From: JALZVT01 sp039029135
GTDB taxonomy: Bacteria; Pseudomonadota; Gammaproteobacteria; Pseudomonadales; Azotimanducaceae
Direction: 5' to 3'
Assembly: GCA_039029135.1 (NCBI GenBank)
Contig: JBCCGT010000027.1
Coordinates: 1 to 64,000, forward strand
Length of the DNA stretch: 64,000 nt
This document shows, piece after piece, positions 20,449 to 29,485 of this stretch. The translations under genes were made by a program, and so were the position numbers. Each line of letters opens with the position of its first letter. Position 1 is the stretch's first letter. The notes beneath the pieces are model-generated. The model was not told the DNA's origin and did not search any database. It saw only the letters and a program-made list of their open reading frames with translations.

Positions 20449-20468
20449 GGGAGTCACCAGAGACTCCC
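20449..20468. promoter_or_regulatory. Hairpin/palindrome between yciO and yciB
   Basis: Perfect 7-bp arms GGGAGTC and GACTCCC around a 6-nt loop, in the divergent promoter region. It is followed by TATTAT (20478-20483), a possible -10 for yciB. No T-tract, so operator rather than terminator. Confidence 0.35.
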
Positions 20469-20549
20469 TGCTTGCCGTATTATCGCACGCGTCAGCAACG
20501 GCGACGCGCACCCAAGCGAGACTCGCCCGCTTTTTGGAACACGCCGACC

Positions 20550-21119
20550 ATGCAGCAGCTCTGGGATCTGGTCCCCATCCTCGTCTTCGTGGTGGCCTAC
20601 TTCACCACGGACATCTATTTCGCCACCGGGGCGCTGATGGTGGCCGTGACGCTGCAGCTCGTCGCGTACTGGCTGTTGAAACGACCGATCGGCCGCGAGC
20701 TGAAATTCACGTTCTGGGCCAGCATCATCTTCGGCGGACTGACCCTGACCCTGCGCAACGAGCAGTTCATTCAGTGGAAGCCGACGGTCGTCAACTGGGC
20801 CTTCTCGCTCGCGCTGATCGGCAGCCACTTCGTCGGCAAGGCCAACCTGATACAGCGGCTGCTGGGCAGCCAGCTAGAGGCGCCCGACCGCGTCTGGCGC
20901 ACCTTGAATTTCGGCTGGGCGGCGGGCTTCTTCCTGACCGGGCTGCTGAACATTCTCGTGGCCTACAATTTCAGCCTGGATTTCTGGGTCAGCTACAAGC
21001 TGATCAGCGGCATCCTGCTCACCCTGCTGTACATGCTGCTGACAGGCATCTATCTGTATCGGCAAGGACTGCTGCAGGAGCCGGCGCAGAACGCGGCCGG
21101 CGAAAGCAACAATCCGTGA
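20550..21119 (+). CDS. yciB: Inner-membrane septation protein YciB (IspZ family)
   Basis: 189 residues, five to six membrane helices. Family segments: LWDLVPILVFVVAYF, DIYFATGALMVA, FGGLTLTLRNEQFIQWKPTV, GKANLIQRLLG and LNFGWAAGFFLTGLLNI. E. coli YciB affects septum formation and envelope integrity; its biochemical role is not settled. The ATG at 20550 matches family N-termini; the frame is open upstream but unsupported. Its stop overlaps the pdxJ start (GTGA). Confidence 0.92.
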   Translation: MQQLWDLVPILVFVVAYFTTDIYFATGALMVAVTLQLVAYWLLKRPIGRELKFTFWASIIFGGLTLTLRNEQFIQWKPTVVNWAFSLALIGSHFVGKANLIQRLLGSQLEAPDRVWRTLNFGWAAGFFLTGLLNILVAYNFSLDFWVSYKLISGILLTLLYMLLTGIYLYRQGLLQEPAQNAAGESNNP

Positions 21120-21895
21120 CCGCGCTAAGCGTCAACGTCAACAAGATCGCCTGGCTGCGCAACGCGCGCGGCGGCGGGCGGCCTGACGTGGTGGCCCTGG
21201 CGAAGCGGATCATCGCGGCCGGGGCAGATGGCATCACAGTGCATCCCAGAGCAGACCAGCGGCACATCACGCCGGCAGACACCGTGGCCCTGGGCGAGCT
21301 GGTCGCGACAGAGCGCGCCACGTATCCAAACCTCGAATTCAACATCGAGGGCAACCCCTACAATCGCGCGCGCCGCAACGGCTATCCGGGGTTCGATGCG
21401 TTGATCGAGACCTGCCGACCCGAGCAGTGCACGCTGGTGCCGGACGCCGACGGCCAGCTAACGAGCGACCACGGCTTCGATTTGCTCGGCGGCAGCAACG
21501 CCCGGCTGCTCGCCCGCATCCGCCGCTATCAGGCACTGGGCGCGCGGGTATCGCTGTTCATGGATCCGGTCCGCGACCAGATCAGCGCGGCGCGCGACTG
21601 TGGGGTCGAGCGCATCGAGCTGTATACCGGCCCCTACGCCGACGCGTTCGCGGCCGAGGGCGAGAACGGCGACGGCACCCGCCGGGAGCTCGCCCGCTAC
21701 CAGGCCGCCTGCGAACACGCACGGGCGATCGGGCTCGGCGTCAACGCGGGACACGATCTGGATCTCGACAATCTGCCGCTGTTCGCGCGCATCGGCAATG
21801 TCAGCGAAGTGTCCATCGGGCACGCCCTGATCAGCGACGCCCTTGAACTCGGCATCGAAGAGACGGTCGAACGCTACGCCGCGGCGCTCGCATAG
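21116..21895 (+). CDS. pdxJ: Pyridoxine 5'-phosphate synthase
   Basis: 259-residue TIM barrel condensing 1-deoxyxylulose-5-phosphate with 3-amino-2-oxopropyl phosphate to pyridoxine phosphate. Landmarks: LSVNVNKIAWLRNARGG, DGITVHPRADQRHI, EFNIEGNP, LVPDADGQLTSDHG, and GVNAGHDLDLDNLP. TVHPR and FNIEGNP differ from E. coli PdxJ (TVHLR, and a Met/Ala strand) and fit the second PdxJ subtype, which from memory includes Bacteroidetes. GTG start inside the yciB stop. With serC here, two steps of vitamin B6 synthesis lie in the window. Confidence 0.94.
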   Translation: MTALSVNVNKIAWLRNARGGGRPDVVALAKRIIAAGADGITVHPRADQRHITPADTVALGELVATERATYPNLEFNIEGNPYNRARRNGYPGFDALIETCRPEQCTLVPDADGQLTSDHGFDLLGGSNARLLARIRRYQALGARVSLFMDPVRDQISAARDCGVERIELYTGPYADAFAAEGENGDGTRRELARYQAACEHARAIGLGVNAGHDLDLDNLPLFARIGNVSEVSIGHALISDALELGIEETVERYAAALA

Positions 21896-22067
21896 CGCCC
21901 AGTTGTTTACGAAGCTATGACGATCAAGCGCCCCGCTTGCCGACGCCAGCACTAGACTGAATCGACCGCAAAAAGACGAAGCCCCGACCCTCATGAGCCA
22001 TGCAACCTACTCCGCCACGCTAGCCGCCCCCTGGATCAGCCGCCGCTCACGCGGGGCGCCCACGCGC

Positions 22068-22679
22068 ATGAGGATCGGATCCGGCGCACTCCGCTCGCTG
22101 ATCGTGGCGCTGACGCTGCTGGGTTTCGCGGTCACGGCGACGGCGGCGGAGTCCGCGAGTTCATCGCGACCCCAGGTGCGCATCGAGACCAGCGTCGGCA
22201 ACATCGACGTCGAGCTGTTTCCCCAGCAGGCCCCCGAGAGCGTCGCGAACTTCCTGCAGCTCGTGGACGATGGCTTCTATAAGGGCACCATCTTTCACCG
22301 GGTGATCGCCAATTTCGTCATTCAAACCGGCGGTTACGACGCCAAGCTCGCCTATCGTGAGCCGCCAAGAACGGTGATCAACGAGGCAAAAAACGGCCTC
22401 AAGAACCAGCGCGGCTGGCTCGCCATGGCCCGCCGGGACGACCCGGACTCGGCGGACGCGCAGTTCTTCATCAACATGCGCACCAACCCGCATCTGGATC
22501 CCGGACCGGGCAGCGCCGGCTATACCGTGTTCGGCCGGGTGATCGCCGGCATGCAACACGCGGAGCGCATCGAACTGGCCGACACGGGCATTCGCAACGG
22601 CATGGCCGGCGTGCCGCTGGAGGCGGTCGAAATCATCTCCACGACTCAGCTGAAGCCGGGCCCACCTGCGTCCGAGTAG
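22068..22679 (+). CDS. Periplasmic cyclophilin-type peptidyl-prolyl isomerase
   Basis: About 203 residues. A Sec signal peptide (RSLIVALTLLGFAVTATAAES) precedes one cyclophilin domain: VRIETSVGNIDVELFPQQAP, FHRVIANFVIQTGG and SADAQFFINMRTN, with the catalytic Arg in FHR and the FFIN active-site segment. It resembles PpiA and would assist folding of exported proteins. The ATG at 22068 gives a normal signal peptide; an in-frame ATG at 21993 would add 25 residues and neither has a clear ribosome-binding site. Single gene. Confidence 0.88.
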   Translation: MRIGSGALRSLIVALTLLGFAVTATAAESASSSRPQVRIETSVGNIDVELFPQQAPESVANFLQLVDDGFYKGTIFHRVIANFVIQTGGYDAKLAYREPPRTVINEAKNGLKNQRGWLAMARRDDPDSADAQFFINMRTNPHLDPGPGSAGYTVFGRVIAGMQHAERIELADTGIRNGMAGVPLEAVEIISTTQLKPGPPASE

Positions 22680-22854
22680 CGCCCGCCACCCATACCGCGC
22701 GGTCGCCGCCCGGCGCCGCGACGAGCGGCGGGGCGAGACACCCACCGCAGGGGTCGGACCAGCGCGCGGTTGAACACCCTCGAGGCCCGCCGACGCGTGC
22801 CGTGACCCTCGCGCCTTTGCTATGATGCCCGGCTTTCCCTGCCACCGGCCCAAT

Positions 22855-23469
22855 ATGAAAAACTTCGTTACCGCCTTGGTCAGCGCGCTCCTGTTCGCCG
22901 TCATCCTGACCGAGATCTACTCCCGCCTGTTCGCGGGCAGCTATCTGGCGCTCCTGGTACTCACCTTTCTCGCTATCAGCATCGTGAGCCTCGCGAACAT
23001 CCGCCTGGCCGCCCTGCGGGCCGGCATCATCGCACCGGCCGCGGATGACGCCGAGCCGGAGCCGGCGCGCAAGCGCAGCCGATCCCGCGGCGGCCGCGGA
23101 CGCGGCAAATCGAGCGGCGAGTCGAACGAGGCAGCCGGCGAACGCGACGGCGGCAAGAGCAATCGCGGCGGCGACAAGTCAAACGGCAACAAGAAAAACG
23201 ACCAGCGCGGCAGCAAGCCGGTGGCCAACAAGACGCCGCCGCCGGTGCCCGACGGCTCGCGCGAGTCCGGCACGGTCAAGTGGTTCAACCGCAGCAAGGG
23301 CTTCGGTTTTATCGTCCGCGAGAACGGCGAAGAGATCTTCGTCCACCACCGCTCGATTCGCAGCGACGACGATTCAAGGCGCGCCAACCTGCGCGACGGC
23401 CAGGCGGTCTCCTTCGTGGTCACCGATCACAACAAGGGACTGCAGGCCGAAGACGTCACCGGCGACTGA
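22855..23469 (+). CDS. Membrane-anchored cold-shock domain protein
   Basis: 204 residues in three parts. Two hydrophobic segments (about 3-20 and 29-47) make a hairpin membrane anchor. Residues 60-135 are a basic, Gly/Arg/Lys/Asn-rich disordered linker with RGGRGRGK-type stretches. Residues 137-203 are a cold-shock domain with RNP1 KGFGFI (148-153) and RNP2 EIFVHH (160-165), so nucleic-acid binding is intact. It should tether RNA or single-stranded DNA to the inner membrane. Start at 22855 chosen because MKNFVTALVS starts the first helix; an in-frame ATG at 22822 is possible. It ends 27 bp before argS. Confidence 0.87.
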   Translation: MKNFVTALVSALLFAVILTEIYSRLFAGSYLALLVLTFLAISIVSLANIRLAALRAGIIAPAADDAEPEPARKRSRSRGGRGRGKSSGESNEAAGERDGGKSNRGGDKSNGNKKNDQRGSKPVANKTPPPVPDGSRESGTVKWFNRSKGFGFIVRENGEEIFVHHRSIRSDDDSRRANLRDGQAVSFVVTDHNKGLQAEDVTGD

Positions 23470-23496
23470 CCGCTCTCGGCTCTTTCGGCTAGGCCG

Positions 23497-25227
23497 ATGA
23501 CCACCGTCAATCTGCGAGCAGCGCTGGAGACCGCGCTTGAAACCGCGCTAGCGACCGCGGGGGCGAGCGCGAGCAGCGCCGCTGTGCGCCAGGCCGCCAA
23601 GCCGGAGTTCGGCGACTATCAGGCGAACGGCGTCATGGGCGCCGCCAAACGGTTCAAACAGAACCCGCGTGAGCTGGCCGCGGCCGTCGTCGAGGCGGCA
23701 GAGCTGGACGCCGTCGCCGACCTCGAGATCGCGGGCCCCGGTTTCATCAACGTGCGCCTGAAGCCCGAGTGGCTGGCGGCGACCCTCAACGCGACGCGCG
23801 CCCCCCTGACACCGACGCCCCCGCCGCGGACGGTCGTAGTCGACTACTCGGCGCCGAATCTCGCCAAAGAGATGCACGTCGGCCACATTCGCAGCACCAT
23901 CATCGGCGACGCGCTGGCCCGTGCCTTCGAGGCGCTCGGGCACCGTGTGATTCGGCAGAATCACGTCGGCGACTGGGGCACCCAGTTCGGCATGCTGGTG
24001 GCGCATCTCGCCGACGCCGACGGCGCGGAGACCGGCGGCGACGATGGGCTGGCGGATCTCGAGACCTTCTATCGGGCCGCGAAGGTGCGCTTCGACGGCG
24101 ACCCGGCGTTCGCCGAGCGCGCGCGGCGAACCGTGGTCGGGCTGCAAGGCGGCGATCCCGAGATTCGCGCCGCGTGGCAGCGCTTCATCGAACTGTCGCT
24201 CGCCCACTGCCAGTCGCTGTACGAACGCCTCGGCACGACGCTGACGCCGCAGGACGTGATGGCCGAAAGCGCCTACAACGACGACCTGGCCGGCATCATC
24301 GATGCGCTGAAGGCTAAGAATCTACTGCAGGAATCCGACGGCGCGCAGTGCGTGTTCCTCGACCAGTTCAAGGCCAAAGACGGCAGCGTGCAGCCCGTGA
24401 TCGTGCAGAAGTCCGACGGCGGCTATCTGTATGCGACGACGGATCTGGCGGCCGTGCGGCATCGCTCGGAACGACTCGCGGCGGATCGCGTGCTGTACTT
24501 CGTGGACGCGCGCCAGTCGCTGCACTTTCAGCAGATCTTTGCCGTCGCCGCGGCGGCGGAACTCTCGCGCCCCGTCGTGAGCTTCGAGCACATGCCGTTC
24601 GGCGCGATGCTGGGCAAGGACGGCCGACCGTTCAAAACCCGCGCCGGCGGCGTCGTGAAACTCGCCGACCTGCTCGACGAGGCCGAAGAGCGCGCGGCCG
24701 CGCAGCTTGCCGAGCGCGACACCATCACCGACCCGGCGGAGCGCGCACATGCGGCTCGGGTCATCGGCATCGGCGCCGTGAAGTACGCCGACCTGTCCAA
24801 GAACCGCACCAGCGACTACATCTTCGATTGGGATGCGATGCTGGCGCTGGAGGGCAACACGGCGCCCTATCTGATGTACGCCGTCGCCCGCGTGCACAGC
24901 CTGCTGCGTCGGGCAGAGGTCGACTTCGACGCGGCTCTGGCATTTCCCATCGAGGCACCGGAGGCCGGCGCGGAGCATCAACTCGCGGTCGCGCTGTTGC
25001 GCCTGCAGGAGGTGGTTGTCCAGTTGTTGGAAGACGGGCTGCCGCACCACCTGTGCAGCTTCCTGTACGAGCTGGCCAACCGCTACATGAAGTTCTATGA
25101 GGCCTGCCCGATCCTGAAGTCGGCAGAGCCACTTCGCTCCAGCCGCCTAGCACTCAGTGCACGCACGGCGCAGACCCTAACGAAAGGCCTGGACCTGCTC
25201 GGCATTCAAACGCTGGATCGAATGTAG
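23497..25227 (+). CDS. argS: Arginyl-tRNA synthetase
   Basis: Class I synthetase, 576 residues, charging tRNA-Arg. The N-terminal tRNA D-loop domain is followed by the HIGH-type motif HVGHIRSTIIGD, and the degenerate KMSKS region is GKDGRPFKTRAGG, as is usual in ArgRS. The C-terminal anticodon-binding DALR domain ends the protein (KGLDLLGIQTLDRM). It ends 25 bp from the convergent desaturase stop. Confidence 0.97.
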   Translation: MTTVNLRAALETALETALATAGASASSAAVRQAAKPEFGDYQANGVMGAAKRFKQNPRELAAAVVEAAELDAVADLEIAGPGFINVRLKPEWLAATLNATRAPLTPTPPPRTVVVDYSAPNLAKEMHVGHIRSTIIGDALARAFEALGHRVIRQNHVGDWGTQFGMLVAHLADADGAETGGDDGLADLETFYRAAKVRFDGDPAFAERARRTVVGLQGGDPEIRAAWQRFIELSLAHCQSLYERLGTTLTPQDVMAESAYNDDLAGIIDALKAKNLLQESDGAQCVFLDQFKAKDGSVQPVIVQKSDGGYLYATTDLAAVRHRSERLAADRVLYFVDARQSLHFQQIFAVAAAAELSRPVVSFEHMPFGAMLGKDGRPFKTRAGGVVKLADLLDEAEERAAAQLAERDTITDPAERAHAARVIGIGAVKYADLSKNRTSDYIFDWDAMLALEGNTAPYLMYAVARVHSLLRRAEVDFDAALAFPIEAPEAGAEHQLAVALLRLQEVVVQLLEDGLPHHLCSFLYELANRYMKFYEACPILKSAEPLRSSRLALSARTAQTLTKGLDLLGIQTLDRM

Positions 25228-25252
25228 GCGCCGGCCCCGGCAGCGGAGCGTT

Positions 25253-26458
25253 CTAGGCTCGCGCTACGGCCGCGGGCACCGTGTAGCTCTTCAGATGCTC
25301 GACGAAGTCCCGCAGCGCCTCGACCCCGGACGCCTCGGCGTCCGCGCACCACTGTTTGAACGCTTGCAGCAACTCTTCGCTGTTGCCGCCGCGCTGTGCC
25401 CAGATCGACTGCAGGCGCTGCCGCATTTCGTACAGGTGCCGCAGCGACTCGTTCTGCTCGGTCAGCGCGGCGATGCGTTCGCGGGCAGCAGCGTCGACCA
25501 GGATCTCGTCGCGGGTCAGCACGCGTGCACCGCGGCGCAAAACGCGGCGCATGGCCTTGTCGGCGGTCTCGTATTCTCGCCGGACGGCCGGACGCACGAC
25601 GTTTTCTGTGTAGCGCGCCATCACGCGCAGCCGGTCGTTTAGTACGCCAAACAGCGTATCGATATCGATGGCGGACTTGTTGGGGTCGCGCTCGGCGATC
25701 GGCCCCGTGCTGCGCGCCTTCGCGAGTCCGAAGGTTTCGAACAGCCGAATCCAGAACCAGCCGATGTCGAACTCCCACGGTTTCTGCGACAGCTTCGCCG
25801 AGTTGGGATAGCTGTGGTGGTTGTTGTGCAGTTCTTCGCCGCCGATGAGGATGCCCCAGGGCATCAAATTCTTCGCGGCGTCGGTGCACTCGTAGTTGCG
25901 ATAGCCCCAGGCATGGCCAAGACCGTTGATGACGCCGGCGGCGAACAGCGGTATCCAGACCATCTGCACGGCCCAGACGGTGATGCCCCAAGCGCCAAAC
26001 AGCAGCACGTCGATGATGAACATCAGCAAGATGCCGAGGAAGTTGCGCGGCGTATACAGGTGGCGCTCGATCCAGTCGTCCGGGCAGCCGCGGCCGTAGC
26101 GCTTGTGGTTCTCGGGCGTCGCCGCCTCGGCGTAGTGGTGCGCGCCGTTCCAGAAGATCTCCCACAGGCCCTTCACCTTGGGGCTGTGCGGGTCCTCTTC
26201 GGTCTCGCACTTCGCATGGTGCTTGCGGTGCACCGAAGTCCAGTCGATGGTCCGCATTCCGGTCGTCAGCCACAGCCAGAAGCGGAACAAATGCTGCAGC
26301 GCTGGATGCAGGTCGAGCGAGCGGTGGGCGCTATGGCGATGCAGATAGACGGTGACCGAGACGATCGTCATGTGAGTCACCGCGAGGGTGAACAGCACCG
26401 TCGGCCAGAGCCCGGGGTTCCACAGCCCGTACCAGTAGGTTTCAAGAAATCCCAGCAT
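25253..26458 (-). CDS. Membrane acyl (delta-9 type) fatty-acid desaturase
   Basis: 401 residues. Integral-membrane di-iron desaturase introducing a double bond in acyl chains. All three histidine boxes are visible: HRHSAH, HRKHH and ELHNNHH, with hydrophobic segments between them. The ~130-residue C-terminal cytosolic extension is helical and charged (LTRDEILVDAAARERIAALT...), longer than the minimal catalytic unit. Neither a fused cytochrome b5 nor an adjacent ferredoxin is present. Likely used for membrane fluidity. Single gene, divergent from sseA. Confidence 0.9.
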   Translation of the reverse strand: MLGFLETYWYGLWNPGLWPTVLFTLAVTHMTIVSVTVYLHRHSAHRSLDLHPALQHLFRFWLWLTTGMRTIDWTSVHRKHHAKCETEEDPHSPKVKGLWEIFWNGAHHYAEAATPENHKRYGRGCPDDWIERHLYTPRNFLGILLMFIIDVLLFGAWGITVWAVQMVWIPLFAAGVINGLGHAWGYRNYECTDAAKNLMPWGILIGGEELHNNHHSYPNSAKLSQKPWEFDIGWFWIRLFETFGLAKARSTGPIAERDPNKSAIDIDTLFGVLNDRLRVMARYTENVVRPAVRREYETADKAMRRVLRRGARVLTRDEILVDAAARERIAALTEQNESLRHLYEMRQRLQSIWAQRGGNSEELLQAFKQWCADAEASGVEALRDFVEHLKSYTVPAAVARA

Positions 26459-26497
26459 GCCGTTGTCCTTATCCCGCGGCGCTCGCCGCTCGCATTC

Positions 26498-26540
26498 GTT
26501 GTTCTTTTTGCTTGACGGTTACTTGACGGTTGTTGTTCTT
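26498..26540. repeat. Nested direct repeats upstream of the desaturase gene
   Basis: CTTGACGGTT(A/G) is duplicated in tandem (26511-26521, 26522-26532), flanked by two copies of GTTGTTCTT (26498-26506, 26532-26540). The block sits 40-82 bp upstream of the desaturase start in a 244-bp divergent region, so it may hold regulator sites. Confidence 0.45.
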
Positions 26541-26702
26541 GTCCGCCGCAGCGCGGCGCTATTGTGGCAACTCGCCGGGGCAATTGCGAGCGCTCACGCG
26601 GCCCATCCTACCCCGCCCGAGAGATCGGTTTTCGCGAACCAGATCAATAAGTTAGTGTTGTCTCAATAACCGCTCAGCGAACCCTTCAGAGAGACAGCGC
26701 TT

Positions 26703-27533
26703 ATGGCGTGGCAGACCCTAATTGGCGCCGGCGAGGCGACGCCCGAGACCCTGCAATCCATGGTCGTGCTGGACTGCCGTGCGGCGCTGGACGATCCCAA
26801 GGCCGGCCGCCGCGCCTGGTGCGACGCACACCTGCCGGGCGCCCTGCATGCGGACCTGGATCGCGATCTGGCCGCGCCGGTCCGGGCAGATGGGCGCGGC
26901 GGCCGACACCCGCTGCCGGATGCCGAACGGCTCCGGGAGCGCGCCGGGCGCTGGGGTATCGGGGCCGACACGCAGGTCGTCGTATACGACGATGTGGGTG
27001 GCGCCTTCGCCGCCCGCGCGTGGTGGTGCCTGCGCTGGCTGGGTCACGCAGCGGTCGCGGTGCTCGATGGCGGGCTGGCCGCCTGGACCGACCGTCACGG
27101 CGCGGCCGCGCTGGAGCGCGGCGAGCGCGAGGCGCCCGGCGGAGCCGCGTTGCCCCCTCGCGCGCCGCTCACCCGCACCGTAGTTGCCGCGGAGATTGCC
27201 GCCGGGGCCGGACCGCTGATCGACGCCCGCGCCCGGCCGCGCTTCGATGGCGAGGTCGAGCCCATCGACCCCGTTGCCGGACACATCCCCGGTGCGCTGT
27301 GTCTGCCGCACGCCGGCAACCTCGGTCCGGACGGTCACTTTCTGAGTCGCGAGGACCTCGCCGCGCGCTTCGCAGATATCGGCGAGGATCCGATCTGCTA
27401 CTGCGGCTCCGGCGTCACCGCGGCGCACAACGTGCTGGCGCTGCGCCACGCCGGCCGCCGCGAGCCGCGGCTGTACGTCGGCAGCTGGAGCGACTGGATC
27501 AGCGACCCAAGCCGGCCTCGCGCGCCCGCCTGA
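26703..27533 (+). CDS. sseA: 3-mercaptopyruvate / thiosulfate sulfurtransferase
   Basis: 276 residues, two rhodanese domains. The second carries the active-site loop CGSGVTAA, of the mercaptopyruvate-sulfurtransferase type (CG[S/T]GVT rather than CRKGVT of thiosulfate enzymes). The inactive first domain has the WCDAHLPGALHADLD element. It transfers sulfane sulfur to cyanide or thiols. It is followed after 2 bp by mnmC, so both may act in tRNA sulfur/U34 chemistry, but this link is only positional. Confidence 0.9.
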   Translation: MAWQTLIGAGEATPETLQSMVVLDCRAALDDPKAGRRAWCDAHLPGALHADLDRDLAAPVRADGRGGRHPLPDAERLRERAGRWGIGADTQVVVYDDVGGAFAARAWWCLRWLGHAAVAVLDGGLAAWTDRHGAAALERGEREAPGGAALPPRAPLTRTVVAAEIAAGAGPLIDARARPRFDGEVEPIDPVAGHIPGALCLPHAGNLGPDGHFLSREDLAARFADIGEDPICYCGSGVTAAHNVLALRHAGRREPRLYVGSWSDWISDPSRPRAPA

Positions 27534-27535
27534 AG

Positions 27536-29359
27536 ATGGCCACCGAGCCCATTGCACCGGCCCGCGCGCGCTGGGACGGCGATCACTGGTATTCGCTGGA
27601 CGCCGAAGACGTCTATTTCAGCCGCGATGCGCTCGACGAGGTGCGCCGAGTGTTTATGGCGCCGGTGCAGCTCGAGGACCGCTTCGCACAGTGTGCGCGC
27701 CGCACCTTCACCGTCGGCGAGCTGGGCTTCGGCAGCGGACTCAACTGCGCCGTCATCGCGGAGGCGTTCCTGCGCCGCGCGCCCACGACCGCGCGTCTGC
27801 ACCTCATCAGCGTCGACGCGCGGCCCTTCTGCGCCGAAGACCTCGACCGGGCGGCGCGGCACTGGCGAGCCTCGCTGCCGATCTACGCCGAGCTAGCGGC
27901 CGCCTATCCGGCGCTGCTCGGTGGCTGGCATCGCCGCCGGCTCGCGGCCGGACGGGTCACCTTGTCGCTGTACTTCGGCACGGCGTGCGCGGCGTTGGCG
28001 GACATCGTCGATCGCCAGCAACAACCGATCGATCACTGGTGCCTCGACGGCTTCGCGCCGGACCGCAATCCGGAAATGTGGTCGCCTGAGCTGTTCGGTC
28101 AGCTCGCCCAACTGTCTCGCGGCGCGCGCGCGGCCGGCAGCGAACGGGCAACCACGGTCAGCACCTTCACGGCAGTCGGACAGGTACGACGCGACCTCCG
28201 CGACGCGGGCTTCGACGTGCGCCGCGTGGACCAGCGACCTCACAAGCTGCACTCGACCGCCGGGCACTTCGTCGGCGCGGGCCGCCGCGACTGGGCGGCA
28301 CCCAGGCGCGTCACGGTGCGCGGTGCCGGCATCGCCGGTGCCAGCGTCGCCCGCGCGTTGGCGGAACGCGGCGTGGTCGTGCAGGTCTGCGCCCCCGGCA
28401 AACGCTCCGCCAGCCACGCCTCGCGGATTCCGGCAGCCGTGCTGCACGGCCGGCTGCATCCGGGTCCGACGACGGCGGCCGACTGGCAGCTCGCGAGCTT
28501 TCACCACGCGCACCAGCGACTCATCGGCGAGCCGGGGTACGCGGCGACCGGCGTGCTGCAGCTGCCTGGACCCAACACCCCGGCCGATCGGCTCGGTGCC
28601 ATCTGGCGCCGCTACGCGGCCAGCGGTGCCTGGCTTACAGAGGCGCCCGGCGCCGTCGAGGATACCTGGGCCAGGGGCGCTGCGGGCCTCGCGTTCAAGA
28701 TCGGCGGCATCGTCGAAGGGCGTCGGCTGTGCCGCGCGCTGCTGGCTCACAGCGACATCGAATGGCGCGAAGAGCCGAGCAGCGCAGACGAAGCTAGCGC
28801 GAATCCGACGACGGCGTCCGAGTGCGGCACGCCGCTGGTGCTGGCCAACGCGATCGCGACGCGGCAGCACGCGGCGGCGCGCTACCTGGAACTGGCATCG
28901 ATAGCCGGCCAGATCGATCTGTGCAGCCACCCGCAGCCGCTGACCCAACCCGTCGTCGGCGACGGCTACGCGGCACCCTACCGAGGCGGCGTCGCGATCG
29001 GCGCCACCTATGAGTATCGACCCCTCGCGCCGCGCGAGGCGAGCGCCAGCAACCTTGCCCGCTGGCCTGACCTCCGCCCGCGCGGGCGCTTCCGCGCCGC
29101 TCGCACGGTCACTTCCGATCGGCTTCCCGTGTTTGGCGCGCTCTACGACCCCACGCTCGCGCCGCTACCCGGCGTTCAGGTGCTAACGGGCTTCGGCTCT
29201 TCAGGAATGTCCGCCGCACCGCTAGCGGCCGAGTGCGTCGCGGCAAGCCTATGCGGCGAGTTCGCGCCGATATCGAGCGCTCTGCAGGCCGCGCTCGACG
29301 GCCGCCGCTTTCGGGAACGCCAGGCGCGTCGCGGCCCGCGCATGGGGGCGGCGGACTAG
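27536..29359 (+). CDS. mnmC: Bifunctional tRNA U34 enzyme MnmC
   Basis: 607 residues. The N-terminal SAM methyltransferase has GELGFGSGLN and the catalytic DGFAPDRNPEMW. The C-terminal FAD domain begins at RGAGIAGASVARAL and ends with GFGSSGMSAAPLAAE. It demodifies cmnm5(s2)U34 to nm5 and methylates it to mnm5 in tRNAs reading split codon boxes. Start ATG at 27536, two bases after the sseA stop; the frame is open through sseA in another phase, but no homology extends there. Slightly shorter than E. coli MnmC (about 668). Confidence 0.93.
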   Translation: MATEPIAPARARWDGDHWYSLDAEDVYFSRDALDEVRRVFMAPVQLEDRFAQCARRTFTVGELGFGSGLNCAVIAEAFLRRAPTTARLHLISVDARPFCAEDLDRAARHWRASLPIYAELAAAYPALLGGWHRRRLAAGRVTLSLYFGTACAALADIVDRQQQPIDHWCLDGFAPDRNPEMWSPELFGQLAQLSRGARAAGSERATTVSTFTAVGQVRRDLRDAGFDVRRVDQRPHKLHSTAGHFVGAGRRDWAAPRRVTVRGAGIAGASVARALAERGVVVQVCAPGKRSASHASRIPAAVLHGRLHPGPTTAADWQLASFHHAHQRLIGEPGYAATGVLQLPGPNTPADRLGAIWRRYAASGAWLTEAPGAVEDTWARGAAGLAFKIGGIVEGRRLCRALLAHSDIEWREEPSSADEASANPTTASECGTPLVLANAIATRQHAAARYLELASIAGQIDLCSHPQPLTQPVVGDGYAAPYRGGVAIGATYEYRPLAPREASASNLARWPDLRPRGRFRAARTVTSDRLPVFGALYDPTLAPLPGVQVLTGFGSSGMSAAPLAAECVAASLCGEFAPISSALQAALDGRRFRERQARRGPRMGAAD

Positions 29360-29485
29360 GCAACGGCGAAACAGAAAGACAGGCCGACCGTTTCTGGTCA
29401 ACGTGCAGGAACCGTCGGAACGACGGCGGACCCTGCGATATCATTGCCAACTTAGATTGACGGCTTAAATTGACAGAGCAGACGC

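Noticed and set aside
26708..27535. A long N-terminal extension of MnmC
   Set aside because: It is an out-of-frame reading of the sulfurtransferase gene; MnmC similarity starts at the ATG at 27536.
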